A stretch of 36,020 nucleotides of DNA from Acidimicrobiales bacterium (GTDB lineage Bacteria; Actinomycetota; Acidimicrobiia; Acidimicrobiales; DATDAH01): positions 1 through 36,020 of the forward strand of contig JAEUJM010000050.1 in assembly GCA_016794585.1 (NCBI GenBank), written 5' to 3'. This document shows, in pieces, positions 8,346 through 16,293 of this stretch. The position numbers were made by a program, and so were the translations under genes. Below the pieces are notes generated by a model that ran no database searches, was not told the DNA's origin, and saw only the letters and a list, made by a program, of their open reading frames with translations. Within the stretch, counting starts at the first letter, position 1; every line of letters starts with the position of its first letter.

Positions 8346-10832
8346 CTACCCGTCCCGCTCGCCGGTGACGGTGACCTCGGTGAGGTCGGGGTCCCCGGCG
8401 ATGGCGTCGTCGGTGAAGAGCACCGGGTGCCACTCCTCCACGGAGAACAGCTCCTCGGTCTGGTCGAAGAACAGCGGGCTCTCGGGATCGCCCGACTGGC
8501 TGTAGGTGAGGATGGCCTCGGCCTCAGGGCCGTCCTCGCCGTAGGCCACCGCCATCATGAAGCTCGAACCGAAGCGGACCTGGTAGCCCGACTCGGACAG
8601 GTTCGACGTGTCCGACGCGGTCTCCTCGGCCTCGTCGCCGGGCTCGGTGGAGCTGCTGTTGCTGCTCACCCCGATGATGTTGATGGTGCCGTCGCGGAAG
8701 GTGCCACCGGGGACGGGGATGCGGCCCGGCTTGGGGGCGGCGTACTGGAGGTCGCCGAGGGTGGCGTCGACCGCGAAGCCGCGGTCGGTGAGGCTGGCCG
8801 CCGCCGCGCCGAGGGCGGTGACGATCGGGTCGGGGTTGACGGCGGGCGGCGCCGGCGCCAGGCCGCTCGGGGTCTCGAGGGGGCGCTCGGGGTCGAAGGG
8901 CTCGGCGTAGAGGGCGCCGGCGTCGACCACGTCGTCGTACTCGAACTGCGACATGAACTCCCGCCACAGCGGGGCGCCGGGGCTGTCCACGTCGTCGCGG
9001 CCGTCCCACGCGGCGAGCACGTCGCAGGCCTCGGCCTGGGACGACCCTTCGCAACGGGCCACGACCTCGTCCTTCAGCGCCACCGCGGTGCGGCTGACGT
9101 TGGCGAACACCGCGTCCTGCACCTCGTCGAGGGTGAAGGTCTCGAGGTCCAGCTCGTCGACGCCGGCCGCGGGGTCACCCTGGAGGGTGAGCGCGTTCTG
9201 CTGGGTGCGCGGCGCCTGGGGCACGTCCGCCTCGCCGTGCATGGGCGAGAACCCGGTGAGGGGCTCGTCGGGGTTGGACAGCCAGTACGAGTCGTTGGCG
9301 TTGAAGACGAAGTCGTCCCGTTCGAGCTGGGGCATGTCGGCGAAGGGCACGAGGCCCGGGGAGCGGGCGCCCTCGGCGTCGACCCATTCGTAGAGCGGGT
9401 CGCTGCCGTCGAGGAGCACCGCGCCGTTGTCCCACGCGAGCGAGGTGAGGGGGTCGTCCTCGCGGGCCCCCAGCCACGCGTCGATGGCCTCTTCGCTGAG
9501 GTTGGGGGTGGCCGCGGTGTCGGCGTACCAGGCGGTGCCGTCGGCCGAGGTGGCCATCGTGTTCACCCAGGGGATGCCGGTGATGTCGCGGTGGGCGGCC
9601 TGGAACTCGTCCATGCTCCCGGCCCGGTCCATGGCCAGGAACTGCTCGATGAGCACGTCGTTGTCGATGTTGGCGTCGCGGTAGGTGACGGTGGTCTCGT
9701 CGGTCCAACCCACCCCGGGGAAGTTGATGATGGGCCCGTAGTGGCTGGACCACAGGGTGCGGGACTCCTCGGTGACCTCGCCGTCGTCTCCCAGCACCTC
9801 GACGGTGATGTCGGTCGACGTCATGGCCCGTTCCTCGTCGCCGTAGACGTAGGAGGTGGGATCCCCCGGGACGAGGTCGAGGGTGTAGGCCGTGAAGCGG
9901 TTGCCGGCGGAGACGGTGTGCGTCCACGCCACCGCGTCGTTGAAGCCGATGAGCACGCCGGGAGTGCCGAGCAGGCCGGCGCCGTAGACGTCGATCTCGC
10001 CGGGGACGGTGAGGTGGCTCTCCCAGAGGCGCAGCTCTCCCGTCCACGGGAAGTGGGGGTTGGCCAGCAGGAGGCCGCCGCCCGTCTCGCTGCGCTCGCT
10101 GCCGATGGCCCAGCCGTTGCTCCCGAGGGCGGCGGTCTCCGCGGTGGGCAGGGCGAGGGCGTTCTCCGCGGCGCCGGCCTCGGTGGTCGTGGTGGCGCCG
10201 TCGTCCTCGTCCTCGGACCCCCCGCCGGCGCCGGCCGGGGGCTGGGCGGTGGCGGCGAAGTCGAGGAAGTTGCGGCCGCTCGCGAGCAGGCCGAGGTCCT
10301 TGTAGTAGGTGACGAGGTCGAGCTCGGTGATGGGCTCGACCCACTCCTCGCCGGCGCACCAGCCGGGCAGCTCGTCGACGCCCGTCTCCTCGAGGTACGC
10401 GTTGTAGCCCGCGGCGTAGCCCTGGATCACGGCGCGGGCGTCGGCGTCGATGTCCGGGAGGGCGGCCTCGGCCAGGCCCACCAGGTCGAGCTGGCGGTAG
10501 GCGAGGTCGCTGTTGAGGTTGGCGTCCTCCTCGCCGGCGCCGTGCCAGCGGGACCGCTCGCCGCGCACCTTCACGATCTGGTCGGCGAGGGTGCAGAGGT
10601 GGTCCTCGGCGAACGCGTAGCCCTGGCCGAAGCCGAGGCTGCCGAGGTCCTCGGCCGAGATGTGGGCCACTCCGTGCGCGGTGCGCCGGATGGTGGCCTC
10701 GTAGGGCCCGTCGGCGGCCGTGGCGTCGGTGTCCCCGCCGGCGTCGCCTCCCCCGCCGTCGTCGCTCGAGCAGGCCGCTCCCAACAACAGCAGCGAGACG
10801 AGCAGGGCCAGGAACTTCCCCCCGGTGCGCAT
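8346..10832 (-). CDS. lipoprotein penicillin-acylase family (Ntn) hydrolase
   Basis: 828 aa. The N terminus is a lipoprotein signal (LLVSLLLLGAAC, lipid-modified Cys21) followed by an acidic linker. The body matches penicillin G acylase/AHL acylase/aculeacin acylase proteins: an alpha-chain region with RRTAHGVAHISAEDLGSLGFGQGYAFAEDHL, a spacer, then LGSNGWAIG, where Ser238 should become the N-terminal nucleophile of the beta chain after autocleavage. Beta-chain motifs include LLLANPHFPW and GVLIGFNDAVAWTHTV. The enzymes hydrolyse amide-linked acyl groups; candidate substrates are N-acyl-homoserine lactones, beta-lactams or lipopeptides, which sequence alone cannot separate. A low-complexity Asp/Glu/Thr insert (about 205-225) precedes the cleavage site. 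ATG 10832 has a CAGACT hexamer 6 nt upstream, consistent with a leaderless transcript. Confidence 0.92.
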   Translation of the reverse strand: MRTGGKFLALLVSLLLLGAACSSDDGGGGDAGGDTDATAADGPYEATIRRTAHGVAHISAEDLGSLGFGQGYAFAEDHLCTLADQIVKVRGERSRWHGAGEEDANLNSDLAYRQLDLVGLAEAALPDIDADARAVIQGYAAGYNAYLEETGVDELPGWCAGEEWVEPITELDLVTYYKDLGLLASGRNFLDFAATAQPPAGAGGGSEDEDDGATTTTEAGAAENALALPTAETAALGSNGWAIGSERSETGGGLLLANPHFPWTGELRLWESHLTVPGEIDVYGAGLLGTPGVLIGFNDAVAWTHTVSAGNRFTAYTLDLVPGDPTSYVYGDEERAMTSTDITVEVLGDDGEVTEESRTLWSSHYGPIINFPGVGWTDETTVTYRDANIDNDVLIEQFLAMDRAGSMDEFQAAHRDITGIPWVNTMATSADGTAWYADTAATPNLSEEAIDAWLGAREDDPLTSLAWDNGAVLLDGSDPLYEWVDAEGARSPGLVPFADMPQLERDDFVFNANDSYWLSNPDEPLTGFSPMHGEADVPQAPRTQQNALTLQGDPAAGVDELDLETFTLDEVQDAVFANVSRTAVALKDEVVARCEGSSQAEACDVLAAWDGRDDVDSPGAPLWREFMSQFEYDDVVDAGALYAEPFDPERPLETPSGLAPAPPAVNPDPIVTALGAAAASLTDRGFAVDATLGDLQYAAPKPGRIPVPGGTFRDGTINIIGVSSNSSSTEPGDEAEETASDTSNLSESGYQVRFGSSFMMAVAYGEDGPEAEAILTYSQSGDPESPLFFDQTEELFSVEEWHPVLFTDDAIAGDPDLTEVTVTGERDG

Positions 10833-10890
10833 GACGCCAGTCTGACCGACCCGGCCGGCGCCCGGGGCACGGCCGCCCCCTTTTCATCGG

Positions 10891-10926
10891 TTGCCCAAGA
10901 TAGATAGGACGTCCTATCCTTTCTGC
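10891..10926 (+). promoter_or_regulatory. tetR promoter with 16-bp palindromic operator
   Basis: GATAGGACGTCCTATC at 10903-10918 is a perfect inverted repeat, the size expected for a TetR-dimer operator. It lies between TTGCCC (10891-10896) and TATCCT (10915-10920, overlapping the operator's right end), an 18-nt spaced promoter whose start would fall at the GTG at 10927, so the mRNA is probably leaderless. The regulator would repress its own operon, and possibly the divergent acylase gene starting at 10832. Palindrome observed directly; binding is inferred. Confidence 0.7.
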
Positions 10927-11532
10927 GTGGCCACCCAGGGGGAACGGCGGGCCGACACCCGCCGCCGGCTGCTGCTCGCCGCAGCGGAGCTCTTCGCGGA
11001 GCGCGGCGTCGACGGCACCTCCATCGACGCCATCGCCGAGCGGGCCGACCGCACCTCCGGTGCGGTGTACGACCACTTCGGCGGCAAGGCCGGGGTGCTC
11101 TTCGCCCTCCTCGACACCTGGGTGGAGGAGCTCGGCGTGGTGATCGGGGCCGAGCTGGCCACCGCCACCACCCTCGAGGAGCGCCTCGGCGTGCTGTGGC
11201 GCAACGTGTCCGAGCCGGTCGTGGGCGGCGACCGCTGGATCAGCCTCGAGCTCGAGCTGTGGACCCACGCGGCCCGCAACCCCGACGCCCGCGAGCACCT
11301 GGTGCGCCGCTACCGCGGCGCCTGGCGAGGCATCGTCGCCCTCGCCGACCGGTCGGGAGACGCCTCTCCTGAGGTTGGCCCCGCCGTCATCGGGGTGCTG
11401 CTGGGCCTCGAGCTCATGCGCCGCGTCGACCCCGCCACCGTCACCGATGAGCTCGCCGTCAGCGCCCTCGTGGGCGTCGTGGCGGGCACCACCCATGCGA
11501 TCGACCCCATGACAGGAGCAGCAACCTCATGA
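10927..11532 (+). CDS. TetR-family transcriptional regulator
   Basis: 201 aa from GTG 10927. An upstream in-frame TTG at 10891 is rejected because the extra residues precede the usual TetR start and would cover the promoter. Residues about 8-55 are a standard TetR DNA-binding domain (RRLLLAAAELFAERGVDGTSIDAIAERADRTSGAVYDHFGGKAGVL). The remaining helical ligand-binding domain is less conserved. The stop overlaps the start of the P450 gene by four bases (ATGA), so the two are translationally coupled, which makes the P450 and the following monooxygenase probable targets. The inducer is unknown. Confidence 0.92.
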   Translation: MATQGERRADTRRRLLLAAAELFAERGVDGTSIDAIAERADRTSGAVYDHFGGKAGVLFALLDTWVEELGVVIGAELATATTLEERLGVLWRNVSEPVVGGDRWISLELELWTHAARNPDAREHLVRRYRGAWRGIVALADRSGDASPEVGPAVIGVLLGLELMRRVDPATVTDELAVSALVGVVAGTTHAIDPMTGAATS

Positions 11533-12731
11533 CCATGACCGAGCTCGAGGGGATCGACCTCCTCGCCGAGACCTGGGGCCGGGGCATCCCCCACGACCAG
11601 TTCGACCGCCTCCGCCGCGAGGCCCCCGTCTACTGGCACCCCGAGCCCGACGACACCGGGTTCTGGGCCGTCACCAAGCACGCCGACGTCCGCCAGATCA
11701 GCCACGACTGGGAGACCTTCTCCAGCGAACTGGGCGCCACCTTCATCCCCACCCAGGACGAGGAGTCGATGGCGCAGCTCAGCCTGTCGATCCTCAACAT
11801 GGACCCGCCCAAGCACAACCGGGTCCGCCGCCTCGTCTCGCGGGCCTTCACGCCCCGGATGGTGGCCCGGCTGGTCGAGGACATCGAGCAGCGCGCCGAG
11901 CGGGTCATCGACGACGTCATCGACCGTGGCGAGGCCGAGTTCGTGTCCGAGATCGCCGGCCAGGTCCCCGTCCAGATGATCTGCGAGATGATCGGCCTGG
12001 AGAAGGAGGAGTGGCCGCGCATGTTCGAGGCCTCGAACCTCCTCATCGGGTCTCGTGACGACCCCGAGTACGCCCACGTCAACCCCGAGCTGGCCTCCAT
12101 GGAGGTCTACGCCCTGTGCGACGCGGTCGCCGAGGACCGCCGCCAGAACCCCCGCGACGACCTCATGACCGCCCTCGTCGAGGCCGAGCTCGACGGCGAG
12201 CGCCTCGACAACATGGAGCTGAACCTCTTCTTCATCAGCCTCGTCGTGGCCGGCAACGAGACCACCCGCAACCTCATCAACCTCTCGCTGCTGGCGCTGC
12301 TGGACAACCCCGACCAGGCCCAGCGCCTCCGCGACGACCCGTCGCTCTGGGACACCGGGGTCGAGGAGATGCTCCGGTACGGCTCGTCGATCCACAACTT
12401 CCGCCGCACCGTCCGCCACGACACCGAGCTCCGCGGCGTGCCCCTCAAGGCCGGCGACAAGGTCGTCATGTACTACGCGTCGGCCAACCGCGACGAGGAC
12501 GTCTTCGACGACCCGCACACCTTCGACGTGGGCCGCACCCCGAACGACCACGTGACCTTCGGCGGCGGCGGCGTGCACTACTGCCTGGGCGCCAGCCTGG
12601 CCCGGGCCGAGATCAAGGCCACCATGCGCCAGATCGTCGACCGCCTCCCGAACATCGAGCTGGCGGGTCCCCCCGCCCGGCTCCGCAGCGACTTCGTCAA
12701 CGGCATCAAGCGGATGCCCGTCACCTGGTGA
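11529..12731 (+). CDS. cytochrome P450
   Basis: 400-aa soluble bacterial P450. The oxygen-activating I-helix is VVAGNETTRN (residues 239-248), the ExxR pair is E280/R283, and the heme-thiolate loop is FGGGGVHYCLGASLAR with Cys352. The overall pattern (ILNMDPPKHNRVRRLVSRAFTP, FRRTVRHDTELRGVPLKAGDKVVMYYASANRDEDVF) is that of actinobacterial enzymes of the CYP125/CYP142/linalool-hydroxylase type, which oxidise sterol side chains or terpenoids; the exact substrate cannot be read from sequence. It is translationally coupled to the upstream tetR gene. Electron partners (ferredoxin, reductase) are not in the window. Confidence 0.95.
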   Translation: MTMTELEGIDLLAETWGRGIPHDQFDRLRREAPVYWHPEPDDTGFWAVTKHADVRQISHDWETFSSELGATFIPTQDEESMAQLSLSILNMDPPKHNRVRRLVSRAFTPRMVARLVEDIEQRAERVIDDVIDRGEAEFVSEIAGQVPVQMICEMIGLEKEEWPRMFEASNLLIGSRDDPEYAHVNPELASMEVYALCDAVAEDRRQNPRDDLMTALVEAELDGERLDNMELNLFFISLVVAGNETTRNLINLSLLALLDNPDQAQRLRDDPSLWDTGVEEMLRYGSSIHNFRRTVRHDTELRGVPLKAGDKVVMYYASANRDEDVFDDPHTFDVGRTPNDHVTFGGGGVHYCLGASLARAEIKATMRQIVDRLPNIELAGPPARLRSDFVNGIKRMPVTW

Positions 12732-12790
12732 CGAGCCTCCCCGCGACCCGAAACCTCTGAACCTCCCAACCTCGAAAGGCAGCCACCACC

Positions 12791-13924
12791 ATGCGCACCC
12801 CCCTCTGTGACGAGCTCGGCATCGAGTTCCCCATCTTCGCCTTCACCCACTGCCGTGACGTCGTCGTCGCGGTGTCCAAGGCCGGCGGCTTCGGCGTGCT
12901 CGGCGCCGTGGGCTTCTCGCCCGAGCAGCTCGAGATCGAGCTGAACTGGATCGACGAGCACATCGGCGACCACCCCTACGGCGTCGACATCGTCATCCCC
13001 AACAAGTACGAGGGCATGGACGCCGACATGTCGACCGAGGATCTGACGAAGATGCTCCAGGACATGGTCCCCCAGGGCCACCTCGACTTCGCCCGCAACC
13101 TGCTGCGCGACCACGGCGTGCCGGTGGACGACGCCGACGACAACACCCTCCAGCTCCTCGGCTGGACGGAGGCCACGGCCACCCCGCAGGTCGAGATCGC
13201 CCTCCAGCACCCGAAGATGACGCTGATCGCCAACGCCCTCGGCACCCCGCCGCCGGACATGATCACCCACATCCACGAGGCCGGCCGGAAGGTCGCCGCC
13301 CTCTGCGGCTCGCCGTACCAGGCCATGAAGCACGCCGCCGCCGACGTCGACATCATCATCGCCCAGGGCGGCGAGGGCGGCGGCCACTGCGGTGAAGTCG
13401 GCTCCATCGTGTTGTGGCCCCAGGTGGTCAAGGCCGTGGCCCCCCGCCCGGTGCTCGCCGCCGGCGGCATCGGCAGTGGCCAGCAGATCGCGGCGGCGCT
13501 CGCCCTCGGCTGCCAGGGCGCCTGGTCGGGCTCGCAGTGGCTGATGGTCGAGGAGTCCGAGAACACGCCCGTGCAGCAGAACGCCTACATCGAGGCCGGC
13601 TCGCGCGACACCGTCCGCTCCCGCTCGTTCACCGGCAAGCCCTGCCGCATGCTGCGCAACGACTGGACCGAGGCCTGGCAGACCGAGGGCAACCCCGAGC
13701 CCCTCGGCATGCCGCTGCAGTACATGGTCTCGGGAATGGCCGTGTCCGCCACCCACCGCTACCCCGACCAGACCGTCGACGTGGCCTTCAACCCGGTGGG
13801 CCAGGTGGTCGGCCAGTTCGAGAAGGTCGAGAAGACCGGCGCCGTGATCGAGCGCTGGGTCAACGAGTACCTCGAGGCCACCGAGCACCTCGACGCATTG
13901 AACGCCGCCGCCGCCGGCGTCTGA
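12791..13924 (+). CDS. nitronate monooxygenase family FMN protein
   Basis: 377 aa. TIM-barrel FMN enzyme of the 2-nitropropane dioxygenase/nitronate monooxygenase family: TPLCDELGIEFPIFAF at the start, GGFGVLGA near residue 35, the flavin/catalytic loop AQGGEGGGHCGEVG with His199, and the phosphate-binding VLAAGGIGSGQQIAAALALGCQGAWSG. The family oxidises alkyl nitronates, but many actinobacterial members have other, unknown roles, including next to lipid and sterol catabolism genes. It begins 59 nt after the P450 gene, with AAAGG upstream of ATG 12791, and is probably the last gene of the tetR operon. Confidence 0.9.
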   Translation: MRTPLCDELGIEFPIFAFTHCRDVVVAVSKAGGFGVLGAVGFSPEQLEIELNWIDEHIGDHPYGVDIVIPNKYEGMDADMSTEDLTKMLQDMVPQGHLDFARNLLRDHGVPVDDADDNTLQLLGWTEATATPQVEIALQHPKMTLIANALGTPPPDMITHIHEAGRKVAALCGSPYQAMKHAAADVDIIIAQGGEGGGHCGEVGSIVLWPQVVKAVAPRPVLAAGGIGSGQQIAAALALGCQGAWSGSQWLMVEESENTPVQQNAYIEAGSRDTVRSRSFTGKPCRMLRNDWTEAWQTEGNPEPLGMPLQYMVSGMAVSATHRYPDQTVDVAFNPVGQVVGQFEKVEKTGAVIERWVNEYLEATEHLDALNAAAAGV

Positions 13925-14238
13925 CGCAACCATCGGGCCGTTCCGGCGTCGTCGCCTTCCGGCGGCGGCGCCGGCCTCACGGGGGCGGCGGCACCAGTCC
14001 TGACCTGGGTACAAGGAGCCGTAGTTCTCCAAGGTTCGAGCTCGATCTCACGTCGTCACTCGCTACACGGTCTCGAAAGACTCGGCCGCGTGTCTACGAA
14101 GGCATGCGTGCTGATCCAAGCCCTGAGAGATACTCAAGAACAAGGTTGTTGCCACGAAACCAAAGTGCAGCGACCTGTGACCATTGGTCCGTCTGGATCT
14201 CCCCGTCCATCCGGAACAACGCATCCTCACCGTCCCCA
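13925..14238. other. 314-base intergenic region at an accessory-patch boundary
   Basis: It starts with the hairpin described separately. The remainder is AT-richer and holds no convincing gene. A minus-strand frame reads protein-like for some 40 residues (RMDGEIQTDQWSQVAALWFRG) but is open only as a tail of another frame. It may be a relic of whatever brought in the Fic remnant. Confidence 0.35.
13943..13974 (+). terminator. hairpin after the P450/nitronate monooxygenase operon
   Basis: Arms CCGGCGTCGTCGCC (13943-13956) and GGCGGCGGCGCCGG (13961-13974) pair over 14 positions, including two G-U pairs, around a TTCC loop. It lies 19 nt past the stop codon. There is no T-tract, as is common for actinobacterial terminators. 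Confidence 0.5.
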
Positions 14239-14722
14239 TCAACTGTCGATGACCTGGAACACCCTCCGGTTCCAGTAGAGCCGGTCGTAGCGGGCGTCGC
14301 CGTACGGCTCAAGGATCCCCAACTCCACGAGTGACCCCACCGCGTCGCGGTTGGCCTGGTTCGAGCGACCGAAGCGGCGGTGAGCGTCGGAGACAGAGAG
14401 GATCGGGTAGGCGATGAGATCGTCGGCGATCTCCACCGCCAGTCGGGCCCGAGGCAACGCGGAGCGAACCACCTCGCCAATCTCGTCTCGCAAAGCAAGC
14501 AACCGCATGACGCGGGCGTGACCTGAGCAGGCCTCTGCACAGATCGCACGCGCGAAGAACTCGACCCACGGTGCCCAGTCGCCGGTGGTGCTCACCGCCA
14601 GCAAGTGATCGCGATAGTCGTCGGCACGGTCCTTGAGCCATGGCGAGACGGAGAGCACGGGAGCGTGAAGCGCTCCCTCGTTGTCCGCGCCGATCCCACC
14701 ATCGCACCTCGGACGTATGCCC
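14239..14722 (-). pseudogene. Fic-family protein, C-terminal remnant
   Basis: The intact frame (140 codons, ending at 14239) reads LSVSPWLKDRADDYRDHLLAVSTTGDWAPWVEFFARA and later a winged-helix-like tail (ISDAHRRFGRSNQANRDAVGSLVELGILEPYG class). This is the C-terminal part of Fic/DOC-family AMP-transferases of the DUF4172/Fic-wHTH type. Upstream in the same frame, CDGGIGADNEGALHAPV occupies the place of the catalytic HPFxDGNGR loop and following helix, but the loop is degenerate and the N-terminal core is absent. It lies behind the HTH gene of the nucleotidyltransferase pair on the same strand. The enzyme is therefore dead, although a truncated protein could still be made. Confidence 0.65.
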
Positions 14723-14727
14723 CACTC

Positions 14728-15192
14728 TCAACTGATCCGATCATTCGCCTCCGAGTTCGTGGGCTCGCCGCCGACGCGTTCGATGCGGACGAGGAGTGCC
14801 GCCGAAGGGGTGACCTTGCCGCTCAGGTAGGTGCTGAGGCGCGAGGCGCTGGTGCCGACGAGCGAGGCGAACTCGGCGTTGGTCAGGCCCGAGCGCTCGA
14901 CCGCGGCGCGTACGCGGGCGGCCGCCTCGGCCCGGTCGCGCCGGTCGGCGTCGTGGCGGGCCCGGTCGATGGCCAGCCGGAACAGGGTGCCGACGCCGTC
15001 GGGATCGCGGTAGGCGAGGTAGCGCTCGACACGGCGGGCCACGCGTCCCCAGGGCGAGCGGCGGATCTCGGCGAACACGGGCTGCCAGTCGGGGACGAGG
15101 CCCCGGTCGACCACGGTGACGAGCGCCTCGTAGGGCCACGTGCGGACGTCGTCGTCGGGCGAGGCGTCGACGTTGCGGAACTGGACCGCCAT
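14728..15192 (-). CDS. XRE-type HTH protein, probable antitoxin partner
   Basis: 154 aa starting at ATG 15192, whose A is shared with the TGA of the upstream nucleotidyltransferase gene (TGATG), so the two are translationally coupled. Residues 1-85 are a conserved-looking N-terminal domain (VQFRNVDASPDDDVRTWPYEALVT). The C-terminal part holds a helix-turn-helix (AAVERSGLTNAEFASLVGTSASRLSTYLSGKVTPSAALL). Proteins of this two-part layout next to AbiEii-like nucleotidyltransferases are, from memory, recurrent in actinobacteria. It probably neutralises the toxin and represses the operon at the inverted repeat upstream. Here it is the second gene, opposite to the usual antitoxin-first order. Confidence 0.8.
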   Translation of the reverse strand: MAVQFRNVDASPDDDVRTWPYEALVTVVDRGLVPDWQPVFAEIRRSPWGRVARRVERYLAYRDPDGVGTLFRLAIDRARHDADRRDRAEAAARVRAAVERSGLTNAEFASLVGTSASRLSTYLSGKVTPSAALLVRIERVGGEPTNSEANDRIS

Positions 15193-15881
15193 CACACCGC
15201 TCCGCTCAGCTGCAGCGCCAGCTCCCGGCAGGCGTCCACCACGTCGGACCAGCGTTGCCACCGCTCGGCGAGGCCCTTGTAGCGGGGCAACTCGTCGATC
15301 ACCTCGGTGTCGCGGGGCTGGGGGTCGGCGAGCGCGGCGACGAGCGCGGTGAGCACCGAGCCCGGCTCTCCCGAGCGGTCGGCGTAGTACTCGTCGATGG
15401 GAGCGAGCGCGGCCCGCGCCGCCTCCGCCCCGAGGTGATCGGCGAGCGCGACGACGTCGAGGTAGTCGCGCACGACGTTGCGCTGGACGACCAGGTAGGC
15501 CTTGACCCGCAGGGCCTCCGGCTCGGTGGGGGCGACCACGGTGGCGCCGTCACCGACGTCGACCTCGGTGGTCTCGAGCGGACGCCTCCGCCGGAGCTGA
15601 CGCAGCCCCGCCTCGATCCCGCCCAGGCTCCCCATGATCGTGAACGGTGGCTTCGAGGCACGCACCGAGGTGGCCCAGCCTTCCGTGGCCTCGACCGCCT
15701 CGAGGACCAGCGCGTAGCGGTCCACGAGATCGGTGAGCACGTGGTCGTGGTCGAACGAGTCTCGATGGCCGGCGTAGAGGGCGGCGGCGGACCCGCCGAC
15801 CAGCACCGCGTCGGGGACGACCTCCTGGAGACGCGCCGCCGACGCGAGCACCCGCTGTATCGTCTCCGAGCGCTGCGCCAT
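15192..15881 (-). CDS. AbiEii/MenT-like nucleotidyltransferase, probable toxin
   Basis: 229 aa. The DNA-polymerase-beta-type nucleotidyltransferase signature is present: VGGSAAALYAGHRDSFDHDHVL, with G30-S31 and the metal-binding pair D44/D46. This places it with AbiEii and mycobacterial MenT toxins, which modify tRNA by adding nucleotides and stop growth. The helical C-terminal half (RVKAYLVVQRNVVRDYLDVVALADHLG) is typical of that group. ATG 15881 is 6 nt past a TATGAT hexamer, suggesting a leaderless message. It is coupled to the XRE-type gene downstream. Toxicity is inferred from family, not seen. Confidence 0.8.
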   Translation of the reverse strand: MAQRSETIQRVLASAARLQEVVPDAVLVGGSAAALYAGHRDSFDHDHVLTDLVDRYALVLEAVEATEGWATSVRASKPPFTIMGSLGGIEAGLRQLRRRRPLETTEVDVGDGATVVAPTEPEALRVKAYLVVQRNVVRDYLDVVALADHLGAEAARAALAPIDEYYADRSGEPGSVLTALVAALADPQPRDTEVIDELPRYKGLAERWQRWSDVVDACRELALQLSGAV

Positions 15882-15884
15882 GTC

Positions 15885-15902
15885 CTTATCATATCCGATA
15901 AG
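15885..15902 (-). promoter_or_regulatory. inverted repeat over the toxin-antitoxin promoter
   Basis: CTTATC at 15885-15890 and GATAAG at 15897-15902 form a perfect 6-bp inverted repeat with a 6-nt spacer. The minus-strand -10 candidate TATGAT (15893-15888) lies within it, 6 nt before the ATG at 15881. This is the position expected for autorepression by the HTH partner. Confidence 0.55.
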
Positions 15903-15954
15903 TCGTTGGCGCCACCGGAGTGCCCGTCGGCGCCGTCCGATCTAGAGTGCCGCC

Positions 15955-16233
15955 GTGGCCAAGAGCAAGAGTGCCCAGCGGGCCCGCAAGAACAGCCAGC
16001 GGGGACAGAAGCGGTCCCAGCAGGAGGCGCGGCGGCACAAGCAGCACCCGCCCAAGCACCTGCCCAAGGTCGGCACCCGCGCCGACGACGCCTACCTGCG
16101 CCGCCGGCGCCAGGAGGACCTCGTCGACTTCGGCCTCGGCCACCACCAGCGCCGCAACCGCCTCATCGCCATCGGGGCGATCGTCATCGCACTGGCGGCG
16201 CTGGCCGGCCTCCTCGCCTTCCTGGCGCTCTGA
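15955..16233 (+). CDS. small basic protein with C-terminal membrane helix
   Basis: 92 aa, not assigned to a named family. The first 70 residues are very rich in Lys, Arg, Gln and His (KSKSAQRARKNSQRGQKRSQQ), and residues about 70-92 are one hydrophobic helix (LIAIGAIVIALAALAGLLAFL) ending the protein, so it is tail-anchored with a cationic cytoplasmic domain that could contact nucleic acid, ribosomes or acidic lipids. GTG 15955 is 6 nt past TAGAGT, fitting a leaderless transcript. It precedes the protein-kinase gene by 60 nt on the same strand. Confidence 0.7.
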   Translation: MAKSKSAQRARKNSQRGQKRSQQEARRHKQHPPKHLPKVGTRADDAYLRRRRQEDLVDFGLGHHQRRNRLIAIGAIVIALAALAGLLAFLAL

Positions 16234-16293
16234 GCCGAGGTCGCCACGCCACCGCGCGGTGGGAACGCCGGCGCTTCGGAGCAAAATCACGGG

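Noticed and set aside
8427..10907. 826-codon plus-strand open frame opposite the acylase gene
   Set aside because: Antisense shadow of a GC-rich gene: Gly/Val/Glu/Arg-dominated, no domain, no ribosome-binding site, while the minus strand encodes a recognisable acylase.
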